Below, one piece after another: positions 7,719 through 16,171 of a stretch of 64,000 nt of DNA; position 1 is the stretch's first letter, and every line of letters starts with the position of its first letter. A program made the translations under genes and the position numbers. The notes under the pieces are model-generated. The model did no database searches. It was not told the origin of the DNA and was given only the letters and a program-made list of their open reading frames with translations. The stretch is from JAJDIA01 sp031555735 (GTDB lineage Bacteria; Bacteroidota; Bacteroidia; Bacteroidales; Tannerellaceae), in the NCBI GenBank assembly GCA_031555735.1, contig JAVBUE010000016.1, positions 39,924-103,923 of the forward strand, given 5' to 3'.

Positions 7719-9272
7719 ATGAGTAATCAACTTGAGAAAGTGAAAGAGCTGATCGCTCTTCGCGAACAAGCCCGCTTGGGTGGTGGAGAAAAGAGAATTG
7801 ACGCTCAGCACCAGAAAGGCAAATACACCGCACGCGAACGTATTGCCATGTTGCTCGACGAAGGCAGCTTCGAAGAATTTGACATGTTCGTGCAGCACAG
7901 AAGCACCAACTTCGGCATCGAAAAGACGAAGTTCCTCGGCGACGGTGTGGTGACCGGCTACGGTTCCATCGAAGGACGCCTGGTGTATATCTACGCGCAG
8001 GACTTCACCATTTTCGGCGGCGCGCTGTCGGAAACACTCGCCCAGAAAATCTGTAAGGTGATGGATCAGGCCATGAAGATGGGCGCTCCGGTGATCGGCT
8101 TGAACGACTCGGGTGGCGCACGTATCCAGGAAGGGGTGAACGCCTTGGCCGGTTATGCCGAAATCTTCCAGCGTAACATCCTCGCTTCGGGTGTGGTTCC
8201 GCAGATCTCCGGTATCTTCGGTCCCTGTGCCGGTGGTGCGGTGTATTCGCCGGCATTGACCGACTTCAACATCATGACGCGCGGTACGAGCTATATGTTC
8301 CTCACCGGTCCGAAAGTGGTGAAAACCGTTACCGGTGAAGACGTGACCCAGGAAGAACTGGGAGGCGCCAGCGTCCACATGACCAAGTCGGGTGTTGCCC
8401 ACTTCGCCGTGGATACCGAAGAAGAAGGCTTCCAGTTGATCCGCAAACTCATCAGTTACCTGCCGCAGAACAACCTCGAAGAAACACCGCTCATGCCGTG
8501 CAACGACCCGATCGACCGCCTTGACGACGAGCTGAACGAAATCATCCCCGACAGTCCGAACCAGGCATACGATATGTATGAAGTGATCGGCACCATCACG
8601 GACAACCACGAGTTCCTCGAAGTACATTGCGAATATGCCAAGAATATCATCATCGGTTTCGCCCGTTTCAACGGACAGACCGTAGGGATCGTGGCTAACC
8701 AGCCGAAGATCATGGCGGGTTGCCTCGATAGCAACGCTTCCCGCAAGGCCGGCCGTTTCGTCCGTTTCTGCGACGCGTTCAATATCCCGCTGGTGACGCT
8801 GGTGGATGTGCCGGGCTTCCTGCCGGGAACAGGCCAGGAATACAACGGGGTGATCCTGCACGGCGCCAAACTGCTCTACGCCTATGGCGAAGCTACCGTT
8901 CCCAAAGTGACGGTTACGCTGCGCAAATCCTACGGCGGCGCGTACTGCGTGATGAGCTCCAAGCATCTCCGTGGCGATATGAACTACGCATGGCCGACAG
9001 CCGAGATCGCCGTCATGGGACCCAGTGGCGCTGTGGAAGTGATCTTCGCCAAGGAAGTGGCCGGAGCCGCCGATCCCGCCAAGATGGCTGCGGAGAAGGA
9101 AGCCGACTATAAGAAGGCGTTTGCCAACCCGTACAATGCAGCCCAGTATGGCTACATCGACGATGTGATCGAACCGCGCAATACCCGTTTCCGCGTGATC
9201 CGCGCCCTGCAGCAACTGCAGACCAAGAAACTGGTGAACCCGGCCAAGAAACACGACAACCTGCCCTTATAA
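7719..9272 (+). CDS. mmdA: methylmalonyl-CoA decarboxylase alpha subunit (carboxyltransferase)
   Basis: The protein has 517 residues, the expected length for the acyl-CoA carboxyltransferase family. Two crotonase-like halves are seen: the first with ARERIAMLLDEGSFEE, NDSGGARIQEGV and GPCAGGAVYSPAL, the second with VDVPGFLPGTGQE and KSYGGAYCVMSSK. It transfers the carboxyl group of methylmalonyl-CoA to the biotin on the carrier subunit encoded downstream, releasing propionyl-CoA. It is placed between epimerase and the OadG-like gene and shares one base with the latter (TAATG at 9270-9274), so translational coupling is likely. Distinction from propionyl-CoA carboxylase beta rests on the neighbouring sodium-pump subunits. 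Confidence 0.95.
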   Translation: MSNQLEKVKELIALREQARLGGGEKRIDAQHQKGKYTARERIAMLLDEGSFEEFDMFVQHRSTNFGIEKTKFLGDGVVTGYGSIEGRLVYIYAQDFTIFGGALSETLAQKICKVMDQAMKMGAPVIGLNDSGGARIQEGVNALAGYAEIFQRNILASGVVPQISGIFGPCAGGAVYSPALTDFNIMTRGTSYMFLTGPKVVKTVTGEDVTQEELGGASVHMTKSGVAHFAVDTEEEGFQLIRKLISYLPQNNLEETPLMPCNDPIDRLDDELNEIIPDSPNQAYDMYEVIGTITDNHEFLEVHCEYAKNIIIGFARFNGQTVGIVANQPKIMAGCLDSNASRKAGRFVRFCDAFNIPLVTLVDVPGFLPGTGQEYNGVILHGAKLLYAYGEATVPKVTVTLRKSYGGAYCVMSSKHLRGDMNYAWPTAEIAVMGPSGAVEVIFAKEVAGAADPAKMAAEKEADYKKAFANPYNAAQYGYIDDVIEPRNTRFRVIRALQQLQTKKLVNPAKKHDNLPL

Positions 9273-10183
9273 TGCTTAATATCCGAATGTATATGAATAG
9301 AAAGAAGATAGGGGCTGTCTTGCTGCTGCTGTTGCTCTTCACCGTGGGAGCACAGGCGCAACGAGCCACCTCGATGCGAATCAATGAAGTGCTGGTGGTC
9401 AACGAAACCAATTTCGTGGACGACTACGGCCTGCGGAGCGGCTGGATCGAGCTGTACAATACATCGGCCGGTACCGTGAATATCGCCGGTTGCTTCCTCA
9501 CCAACGAGAAAGAGAACCCGAAGAAGTACCCGATTCCCAAAGGGGATGTGCTGACGAAAATACCGCCCCGCCAACATACGCTCTTCTGGGCGGATGGGAA
9601 ACCGGGACACGGTACGTTCCATGTGAACTTTGTACTGGATCCGTCGAAGGAAAACTATGTGGCGTTGTATGATACCGATGGGAAAACACTGATCGACGAA
9701 GTGGTGATTCCTGCCAGCCCGGGCATCGATGTAAGCTACGGACGCCTGATGGATGGCGAAAAGGAGCTGGGTATCCTCCCCCGGGTCACACCGAGTACGA
9801 ACAATGTGACGCTCGACTCGAACGATAAGATCGACAATTTCAAGAACAACGACTCCTGGGGGATCGGGATGACGATCACCGCCATGACCGTCGTGTTCCT
9901 CGCCCTGATCCTGCTGTACCTGATCTTCAAACAGATCGGTAAAGCGGCGATGGCCGCTACCCGCCGGAACATGCAGAAAGCTGCCGGTGGCGTCGCTCCC
10001 GCGCACGGATCAGACGAAGAGATCTCCGCCGAAGTGCTTGCCGTGATCGGTACCGCCCTGTACGAACTCCAGGAGAACGTGCATGATGTGGAAAATACCG
10101 TCCTCACCATCAACAAGGTGACGCGTAACTACTCGCCCTGGAGCTCGAAGATCTACAGCTTGCGTGAAATTCCCAGAAAGTAA
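9272..10183 (+). CDS. OadG-like sodium-pump subunit fused to a lamin-tail domain
   Basis: The protein has 303 residues from ATG 9272; ATG 9293 would start directly at the signal peptide (MNRKKIGAVLLLLLLF, cleavage after AQAQ) and is equally likely. Residues about 35-170 form a lamin-tail-like domain (MRINEVLVVNETNFVDDYG, GWIELYNTS, GCFLTNE). A membrane span follows at about 195-220 (ITAMTVVFLALILLYLIFKQIG), then a cytoplasmic tail resembling OadG (SAEVLAVIGTALYELQE). In OadG-type gamma subunits the single span binds the beta subunit and the tail holds the complex together. The added exported domain places a beta-sandwich in the periplasm. The operon position is exactly that of the gamma subunit. 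Confidence 0.8.
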   Translation: MLNIRMYMNRKKIGAVLLLLLLFTVGAQAQRATSMRINEVLVVNETNFVDDYGLRSGWIELYNTSAGTVNIAGCFLTNEKENPKKYPIPKGDVLTKIPPRQHTLFWADGKPGHGTFHVNFVLDPSKENYVALYDTDGKTLIDEVVIPASPGIDVSYGRLMDGEKELGILPRVTPSTNNVTLDSNDKIDNFKNNDSWGIGMTITAMTVVFLALILLYLIFKQIGKAAMAATRRNMQKAAGGVAPAHGSDEEISAEVLAVIGTALYELQENVHDVENTVLTINKVTRNYSPWSSKIYSLREIPRK

Positions 10184-10204
10184 TCATCTAAATCATTGAA
10201 CAAC

Positions 10205-10636
10205 ATGAAAAGTTTTAAATATACAATCAACGGTAACGTATATAAAGTACATATCCACTCGGTGGTGGACGACGTGGCCGAAGTGGAAGTGAACGGTACT
10301 CCCTACAACGTGAAAATGGAGAAACCGGCGAAGAAAGAGGTGGTAACGATCAAACGTCCGGCTCAGGCGCCGACCACCTCCACCGGTGCACCGGTGGTGT
10401 CGCGTCCGTCGGCTTCCTCTATACCGGGCGCCATCAAGTCGCCGCTGCCCGGCGTGATCCTCGAAGTGAAATGCAAAGTGGGCGATATGGTGAAGAGGGG
10501 ACAGGTATTGTTCATCCTCGAAGCCATGAAGATGGAAAATAACATCCCCGCCGACCGCGAAGGCAAGATCGTAGATATTAAGGCTCATAAAGGCGACTCC
10601 GTACTGGAAGGTGCAGACCTCGTCGTAATCGAATAA
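10205..10636 (+). CDS. biotin carboxyl carrier protein of the decarboxylase
   Basis: The protein has 143 residues from ATG 10205 (the frame is also open three codons upstream at a TTG, which is less likely). An N-terminal domain of about 45 residues is followed by a flexible Ala/Pro/Ser/Thr linker (APTTSTGAPVVSRPSASS) and a biotinyl domain with the attachment motif EAMKMEN; the Lys of MKM is biotinylated. The carboxyl group taken by the alpha subunit is carried to the membrane beta subunit on this biotin. Cytoplasmic. It lies 21 bases after the gamma-like gene and 4 bases before the beta gene. Confidence 0.93.
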   Translation: MKSFKYTINGNVYKVHIHSVVDDVAEVEVNGTPYNVKMEKPAKKEVVTIKRPAQAPTTSTGAPVVSRPSASSIPGAIKSPLPGVILEVKCKVGDMVKRGQVLFILEAMKMENNIPADREGKIVDIKAHKGDSVLEGADLVVIE

Positions 10637-10640
10637 GGGT

Positions 10641-11801
10641 ATGCAAGAGAGCTTTTTATCATTCCTGGGCGAGAACCTGCAGCTGTTCCTGACCTATACG
10701 GGGATATACAACGCCACGCCGGGCCACCTGATCATGATCGCGGTCGGTCTGTTGTTTATCTTCCTTGCGATCAAATATGAATTTGAACCCATGCTCCTGA
10801 TCCCCATCGGATTCGGTATCCTGATCGGTAACATCCCGTTCAAAGATGCCGGCCTGCAGGTGGGTATCTACGAAGAAGGATCGGTATTAAACATCCTCTA
10901 CCAGGGGGTAACCTCCGGATGGTATCCGCCGCTGATCTTTCTCGGGATCGGGGCGATGACCGACTTCTCGTCGCTCATCTCCAACCCTAAACTGTTGCTC
11001 ATCGGCGCCGCCGCCCAGTTCGGTATCTTCGGCGCGTATATCATCGCCCTGCAGATGGGCTTCGAACCGAACCAGGCAGGTGCGATCGGTATCATCGGCG
11101 GTGCTGATGGTCCGACGGCTATCTTCCTCTCGTCGAAGCTGGCGCCTAACCTCATGGGGGCGATCGCGGTATCGGCCTACTCGTATATGGCGCTTGTGCC
11201 GATCATCCAGCCGCCGTTCATGCGTCTGCTCACCACGAAGAAGGAACGCCTCATCCGCATGAAACCGCCGCGCGTGGTTTCTTCCACGGAGAAGATCGTG
11301 TTCCCCATCATCGGGCTGTTGCTTACCTGCTTCCTGGTGCCTTCGGGGCTGCCGCTGCTGGGGATGTTGTTCTTCGGTAACCTGCTGAAGGAAAGTGGTG
11401 TGACACGCCGTCTGGCTGAAACAGCCCGCGGTCCGCTGATCGATACCATCACTATCCTGCTGGGTATCACCGTGGGGGCTTCCACACAGGCTACACAGTT
11501 CCTGACACTGAACTCGATCAAGATCTTCGGTCTGGGTGCGCTCTCGTTTGTGATCGCTACCTGTGCCGGTGTGCTCTTCGTGAAGCTGTTCAACCTGATC
11601 CTCAAGCCGGGCAACAAAATCAACCCGCTGATCGGTAACTCGGGCGTTTCCGCCGTTCCCGACTCAGCGCGTATCTCGCAGATCGTGGGCCTCGAATACG
11701 ATCCGACCAACTACCTGCTCATGCACGCCATGGGTCCGAACGTAGCGGGTGTGATCGGTTCGGCTGTAGCTGCCGGTATCCTGCTGGGCTTCCTCATGTA
11801 A
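10641..11801 (+). CDS. sodium-translocating decarboxylase beta subunit
   Basis: The protein has 386 residues with nine or more membrane spans. Diagnostic segments are IGFGILIGNIPF, GIGAMTDFSSLISNPKLLLIGAAAQFGIF, GIIGGADGPTAIFLSSKLAP and the C-terminal GNSGVSAVPDSARISQ and NYLLMHAMGPNVAGVIGSAVAAG, all typical of OadB/MmdB. It decarboxylates carboxybiotin and pumps sodium out across the cytoplasmic membrane, conserving energy from succinate-to-propionate fermentation. It is the last gene of the operon and is followed by a strong terminator. Confidence 0.95.
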   Translation: MQESFLSFLGENLQLFLTYTGIYNATPGHLIMIAVGLLFIFLAIKYEFEPMLLIPIGFGILIGNIPFKDAGLQVGIYEEGSVLNILYQGVTSGWYPPLIFLGIGAMTDFSSLISNPKLLLIGAAAQFGIFGAYIIALQMGFEPNQAGAIGIIGGADGPTAIFLSSKLAPNLMGAIAVSAYSYMALVPIIQPPFMRLLTTKKERLIRMKPPRVVSSTEKIVFPIIGLLLTCFLVPSGLPLLGMLFFGNLLKESGVTRRLAETARGPLIDTITILLGITVGASTQATQFLTLNSIKIFGLGALSFVIATCAGVLFVKLFNLILKPGNKINPLIGNSGVSAVPDSARISQIVGLEYDPTNYLLMHAMGPNVAGVIGSAVAAGILLGFLM

Positions 11802-11822
11802 GCCTAAGCTATACAATCTATA

Positions 11823-11857
11823 AAAAGGCGTCCGCTATCCCCGGGCGCCTTTTTTTG
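11823..11857 (+). terminator. intrinsic terminator of the decarboxylase operon
   Basis: An 11-base stem (AAAAGGCGTCC with GGGCGCCTTTT, one G-T pair), a nine-base loop and a run of seven T stand 22 bases after the beta-subunit stop. Confidence 0.85.
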
Positions 11858-11888
11858 TTAGCAGCTCCCGCAGATAAGAGAAGGCATT

Positions 11889-12303
11889 AGGGCACGGGGA
11901 TAAGACGAAATAGTAGTAGGGCACAGGCATTGTTGGTATCCGTAGGCTATGCCCGGTCACGGGCATTGATGACAACCGCATGGCTATGCCCGGTCACGGG
12001 CATTCTGTTGGTAGCCGGGGGTGCAAGCCCCCGGTTTAGGGATCGATCGATTATCCCCGCCGCGTCAGCGGTGCCCTATTACCGATTAAGATTCAAATGC
12101 ATAGGGCGCCACTGACGTGGCGTTTGAAAACATTTCATTTTTCCAACCAACCAGGGGCTTGCACCCCTGGCTACCAACAGAATGCCCGTGACCGGGCATA
12201 GCCTGCGGTTGTCATCAATGCCTTAAAAAAAAGATCTGCGGTCATCTGTCTAATCTGCGTCATCTGCGTGCCCTAATACCATTTCGTCTTATCCTCGTAC
12301 CCT
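11889..12303. repeat. foldback element with nested inverted repeats
   Basis: About 415 bases can fold on themselves. The outer arms are 11889-11924 and 12268-12303 (about 36 bases, few mismatches). Middle arms at 11964-12037 and 12149-12220 match over about 72 bases, including the palindrome ATGCCCGGTCACGGGCAT on each side. Inner arms are 12058-12079 and 12101-12122. The left side holds an extra copy of the palindrome (11949-11966). No convincing gene is inside; the 61-codon frame at 11930 is just repeat sequence. The structure suggests a miniature mobile or REP-type element between the decarboxylase terminator and the defence genes. Confidence 0.75.
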
Positions 12304-12396
12304 CATCCCCATATCCTACTCACATCCCAATCTTCCCTCCTTTATTATTTAACCCATTTTTACATATAAAAACGAATCTATCTCAATAAAAAGGGT

Positions 12397-12486
12397 ATGG
12401 ATGAAACGACCGGACTGTACATCGAGAGTTCGGCTTACGTTTGTGAAATCCTGAAATCGGAGATGAAGATGGGAAAGATTAGCTAA
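12397..12486 (+). pseudogene. 3' scrap of a DUF3791-like gene
   Basis: Thirty codons ending in TAA read TGLYIESSAYVCEILKSEMK, nearly identical in protein and DNA to the last third of the intact small gene at 18743-18970. The first two thirds are missing. It is a broken copy left by recombination or transposition. A short inverted repeat (12502-12515 with 12533-12547) follows it. Confidence 0.75.
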
Positions 12487-12754
12487 GCAACTACTCCATA
12501 TAAGCCTGAAAGGGCACAAGTGTTGTTGTTGCGCCCTTTCAGGGCTTATCGTGTGTGGCTCCTTTGTAGGCGTGTGTCATCTGTGTGCTAATGGTGGACT
12601 TTTGACACACTGCCTATATCTTGTGGATGACCGATGTCATAATGCCAGATCTTCCGCCGCAGCAATAAAATGGGCGGCTTCGCGATGTGGGTATTCCTAA
12701 TCCTTCAAACCGAAGGAAAAGCGACCAAATCGCAACAAAAATACACTTATCGTA
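12487..12754. other. intergenic stretch without a gene
   Basis: Apart from the inverted repeat AAGCCTGAAAGGGC / GCCCTTTCAGGGCTT (12502-12547), which lacks a T run and so is not a typical terminator, nothing could be recognised. Confidence 0.5.
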
Positions 12755-12803
12755 AAATAAGCGTGATTTTTTCACGCTTATTTCCGGCGAATGTGTAGCT
12801 TTG
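12755..12803 (+). promoter_or_regulatory. palindromic operator and -7 box before the RloA/RloB pair
   Basis: A perfect 12-base inverted repeat (AAATAAGCGTGA, five T, TCACGCTTATTT; 12755-12783) ends 12 bases before TAGCTTTG (12796-12803), a match to the -7 consensus. The palindrome covers the place where the -33 element should be, so a bound regulator would block the promoter. The start codon is 25 bases downstream. Confidence 0.55.
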
Positions 12804-12828
12804 TGGAAATCATCTAAATCAGTATCCT

Positions 12829-14148
12829 ATGCTACTCAGATTCAGCATACAAAATTTCCTTTCCTTCAATAAGCAGGTATGTTTCGATATGTTCCCGAAT
12901 ACCAAGCGAACATCATTCCCCGGTCATATCTATTCAGACCAAAAGATACCGCTGCTTAAACAAGCTGCCATATACGGTGCCAATGGTTCCGGAAAAACAA
13001 ATTTGCTGATGGCTATAGACTACATCAAGCAATTTGCCATCAACAAAGAATTTCATAAAGTGGCACTTTGGAATGATAAAGCATTTCGTTTAACCGCCTC
13101 CTATATGGCTGTACCAATATCATTTACAATAGAGTTTTCACATGCAGAAAAATATTTTATTTACGAGGTTGAATTTATTCCAAATGAGATTCTAAAAGAA
13201 GAATTATATATTTCAGGGATTGGGATCGAGCCAAATAGGCGTATATTTCTCAGAACTAAAACAGTATTATTTCTTGACGGAATACTCGATCCGAATATTT
13301 TCAATGGATTCAATAAAGTCCTTCAATCAAACCCGAAATCATCCGTGCTTTCCCTCAATAGTGAGTTCCCGGTATTAGATGGAAATGTACATATGGCATT
13401 CGACTGGTTTGACAAGTGTCTCAAGTTGAAGTCACTTCATGACTATAATTCATCATTAATATCTGAAATGGATCAAAATCCGGATTTGCTTAGATTTGCC
13501 AATGAATTAATCAATAAAATTGGATTAGGTGTGGAAGGTATAGGAGTTAACGAATCGAACCTGGCGGATATACTAAGTCGAGAAGATCAGAAAACGATGA
13601 AAGATTATATTATTAACTATATAAAAAAAGAAGGAAAATATATTCATAGAGTGAATGATAAAATCATCTTTTGTATTGAGGAAAAAGATGAAGAACACAT
13701 ACTCAAGCAGTTTGAATTCAGACAACAAGGAGAAAATGGTTATGTAGGCATAATGGGATTTGACTCTCAGTCTGACGGGACGTCTAAGATACTGAACCTA
13801 ATCCCTGTATTGTATGATTTAATCCACAACGAATCGATCTACTTTATTGATGAAATAGAGAATAGTATTCACCCTTCTTTAATCATTGCTTTAATGAAGT
13901 TCTATTCTCAGACAAAAACCAAAGGACAACTCATTTATACCACGCACGAAACAGAACTTCTCAATCAACAGGAGTTGATGCGACCGGACGAAGTATGGTT
14001 CACGGAAAAACAGGATGGACAGACCAAATTGTATTCACTGAACGACTTCAAGGAACATAACACCATAAATATCAAAAACGGATATTTAGACGGTCGGTAT
14101 GGAGCTATTCCGTTTATTGGTAACTTAAATGAGAACAACTGTGACTGA
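12829..14148 (+). CDS. AAA-15-type ATPase, RloA/AbiLi-like defence subunit
   Basis: The protein has 439 residues. It starts with the SMC/RecF-like pattern LLRFSIQNFLSFN, followed by Walker A GANGSGKT (residues 50-57), Walker B YFIDEIEN (Asp341, Glu342) and a switch TTHETELL (371-378). This is the layout of COG1106 (AAA-15/21) ATPases. Paired with the following RloB-like gene, which it overlaps by 20 bases, it matches AbiL-type or restriction-linked RloA/RloB pairs, thought to abort phage infection. The gene is AT-richer than its surroundings, a sign of transfer. Action: cytoplasmic sensing of infection through ATP hydrolysis and release or activation of the partner nuclease (inference). Confidence 0.8.
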   Translation: MLLRFSIQNFLSFNKQVCFDMFPNTKRTSFPGHIYSDQKIPLLKQAAIYGANGSGKTNLLMAIDYIKQFAINKEFHKVALWNDKAFRLTASYMAVPISFTIEFSHAEKYFIYEVEFIPNEILKEELYISGIGIEPNRRIFLRTKTVLFLDGILDPNIFNGFNKVLQSNPKSSVLSLNSEFPVLDGNVHMAFDWFDKCLKLKSLHDYNSSLISEMDQNPDLLRFANELINKIGLGVEGIGVNESNLADILSREDQKTMKDYIINYIKKEGKYIHRVNDKIIFCIEEKDEEHILKQFEFRQQGENGYVGIMGFDSQSDGTSKILNLIPVLYDLIHNESIYFIDEIENSIHPSLIIALMKFYSQTKTKGQLIYTTHETELLNQQELMRPDEVWFTEKQDGQTKLYSLNDFKEHNTINIKNGYLDGRYGAIPFIGNLNENNCD

Positions 14149-14992
14149 TCAACAGAATCTATATAGCAAATCAGATGGGATCAGGGAATTAGAGCCTCTA
14201 CAAGCCTCATCATCGAGTATTCCTGAAGTTGCTCCGTTATCACCGGAGGTAGCGATGGTTGTTCCTGCCGGATATACCAAAACAGCAGGGACAATTGAAA
14301 TCCCCACCTTTATTGTCATATTTTCCGGTGGAGAAAAAAGAGAACGCGATTATTTTTCTGTCATTGAGAATAATAAGGACAAATTCCCGAGAATCAAGTT
14401 TGAGTTCTTATGTACAAGTGAAGTTCCCATTATTGACCCGGAAACCCAAATAGTCATTAAAAAAAATGAATCAGGGTTCTCGCCGGATAAATTATGGTTA
14501 TTCGCAAAACACTGGTTAGATGAACGGTATTTAAAAAATGAAGCGGGGCAAATAGAACCTATTGACAACGTCTATATGTTATCCGACGTTGATCACTTTT
14601 TAGTTGAACTTTTACGTGTCAAGCCATTATGCGATGCGGCGAAGATAAATCTGATTATTAGTAATTCATGCTTTGAAAAATGGCTGTATTACGGATATTA
14701 TTCAGTGAAACCTCATCTGAATCCTGATCTTGCATTTTCATGTCCGGCAGAAGCAAAAGAGATAAGTGATAGATTCAAGAAATATGCCAATGAGTTAATT
14801 CCTGGAGGGCTCAAGCCTAAGAAGGACATATTTCGTTTGTGGGATGCCATTCCGAATTCCATTGCGAATCATGATGTGGATAAACTTGGTATTCCCAAGC
14901 TTTACTCCACCAATATGTTCGAACTCGGAGAAGATTTGCTTAATCTGATTGGGGAGGATTTAAAAAAGTTGAGCATTGAATATGGAAGCTAA
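14129..14992 (+). CDS. RloB-like (AbiLii) Toprim-type effector
   Basis: The protein has 287 residues. After an unconserved N-terminus of about 65 residues, it shows the RloB pattern: FIVIFSGGEKRERDYF (acidic Toprim-like start, here GGEKRERDYF rather than EGEKTE), MLSDVDHF (Asp-x-Asp) and IISNSCFEKWLYYGY (SNPCFE-WLL-like). RloB-like proteins are the presumed nuclease half of the pair with the upstream ATPase. The overlap of 20 bases with that gene indicates coupled translation. Deviations to note: the first Glu of EGEK is replaced by Gly, which might alter metal binding. AT-rich like its partner. Confidence 0.75.
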   Translation: MRTTVTDQQNLYSKSDGIRELEPLQASSSSIPEVAPLSPEVAMVVPAGYTKTAGTIEIPTFIVIFSGGEKRERDYFSVIENNKDKFPRIKFEFLCTSEVPIIDPETQIVIKKNESGFSPDKLWLFAKHWLDERYLKNEAGQIEPIDNVYMLSDVDHFLVELLRVKPLCDAAKINLIISNSCFEKWLYYGYYSVKPHLNPDLAFSCPAEAKEISDRFKKYANELIPGGLKPKKDIFRLWDAIPNSIANHDVDKLGIPKLYSTNMFELGEDLLNLIGEDLKKLSIEYGS

Positions 14993-15040
14993 GGAAGTTG
15001 CTTATCGTAACAGAAATCAGGAAACGACAACCGGACGGTT

Positions 15041-15058
15041 ATGCCCGTGACCGGGCAT
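15041..15058. repeat. REP-like palindrome
   Basis: ATGCCCGTGACCGGGCAT, the same 18-base palindrome (other orientation of the core) as in the foldback element, sits between the RloB-like gene and the capsule promoter. Confidence 0.7.
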
Positions 15059-15122
15059 CGCCATCCGCACCCCCCACTACTTTCTTTCCCCTCTTTCGTA
15101 CCACTTTTTATCACATAAACCG

Positions 15123-15151
15123 GTTTTCATCCTATTAATATGGTACATTTG
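15123..15151 (+). promoter_or_regulatory. capsule promoter 1
   Basis: GTTTTCAT, 13 bases, then TACATTTG followed by CAG. The same arrangement with identical spacing lies at 22049-22077. TACATTTG fits the -7 consensus; GTTTTCAT is a poor -33 by spacing and may be a separate recognition site. The epimerase ATG is 32 bases downstream. Confidence 0.55.
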
Positions 15152-15182
15152 CAGGAAATAGTTTATTTAACACATCCATATC

Positions 15183-16163
15183 ATGCACCAACCCCGTATC
15201 TTAGTTACCGGAGGAGCCGGATTTATCGGTTCCAACCTCTGTGAGGCGTTGTTGAAGCTTGGACATCAGGTGGTATGCCTGGACAACTTCGCGACAGGCC
15301 ATATCGAAAACATCCTTCCGCTGCTGGCGGAGTATCCGGACACGTTCCGCCTCGAAGTGGGCGATATCCGCCGGATCGACGATTGCCGGAGAGCCTGCGA
15401 AGGCATGGATGCCGTGTTGCACGAAGCCGCCCTCGGATCGGTGCCCCGCTCCATCAAAGACCCGGTCACCAGTAACGACGTGAATGTGTCCGGCTTCCTG
15501 AATATGCTCGTCGCCGCCCGTGATGCCGGGATCCGGCGTTTCGTGTATGCCGCCAGCTCGTCCACCTACGGCGATTCCGCCTCCCTGCCCAAGGTGGAAG
15601 AGGTGATCGGCAAGCCGCTGTCGCCCTATGCCGTGACCAAATACGTGAACGAGCTGTATGCCGATGTCTTCGCGCGTACATATTCTATTGAATGCATCGG
15701 CCTGCGCTACTTCAACGTGTTTGGCCGCCGCCAGGATCCGAACGGAGCGTATGCCGCCGTCATTCCGAAGTTCGTGATGCAACTGATGCGGCATGAGTCG
15801 CCCGTGATCAATGGCGATGGCGAATACTCGCGCGACTTCACCTACGTGGACAACGTGGTACAGGCCAACCTCCTGGCGCTGACCACCGACAACCCCGCCG
15901 CCCTGAATACCGTATTCAATGTGGCGTATGGCGAACGCACCACGCTGAACCAGCTCACCGCCTGCCTGAAGGAATACCTTTCCGCCTTCGATCCCGCGAT
16001 CGCGCAGGTGGAGATCATCCACGGCGAAAACCGGGTGGGAGACATCCCCCATTCGCTCGCCAGCGTGGACAAAGCCCGGCAGTTACTGGGCTATGCCCCG
16101 CTCTTTAGCATGAAAGACGGATTGAAAGAAGCCGTCGGCTGGTATTGGAACAATCTGAAATAA
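15183..16163 (+). CDS. UDP-GlcNAc 4-epimerase (TviC/WbpP type)
   Basis: The protein has 326 residues and is a short-chain dehydrogenase/reductase: NAD site GGAGFIG at residues 10-16, catalytic Ser about 126, Tyr149 and Lys153 (SPYAVTKY). The phrase LRYFNVFGRRQDPNGAYAAVIPKF is typical of the WbpP/TviC branch, which interconverts UDP-GlcNAc and UDP-GalNAc and their uronic acids. It precedes by nine bases a UDP-HexNAc dehydrogenase, the same pair as in Vi-antigen and Pseudomonas O6 synthesis, so UDP-GalNAcA is the likely product of the two. Cytoplasmic. First gene after capsule promoter 1. Confidence 0.9.
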   Translation: MHQPRILVTGGAGFIGSNLCEALLKLGHQVVCLDNFATGHIENILPLLAEYPDTFRLEVGDIRRIDDCRRACEGMDAVLHEAALGSVPRSIKDPVTSNDVNVSGFLNMLVAARDAGIRRFVYAASSSTYGDSASLPKVEEVIGKPLSPYAVTKYVNELYADVFARTYSIECIGLRYFNVFGRRQDPNGAYAAVIPKFVMQLMRHESPVINGDGEYSRDFTYVDNVVQANLLALTTDNPAALNTVFNVAYGERTTLNQLTACLKEYLSAFDPAIAQVEIIHGENRVGDIPHSLASVDKARQLLGYAPLFSMKDGLKEAVGWYWNNLK

Positions 16164-16171
16164 ACAACGCT

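Noticed and set aside
7365..9254. 629-codon open frame on the minus strand
   Set aside because: It is antisense to mmdA and mce; the His- and Gly-rich translation is typical of a mirror frame in GC-rich coding DNA.
12502..12547. Intrinsic terminator after the DUF3791-like scrap
   Set aside because: The inverted repeat is good but no T run follows on either strand.
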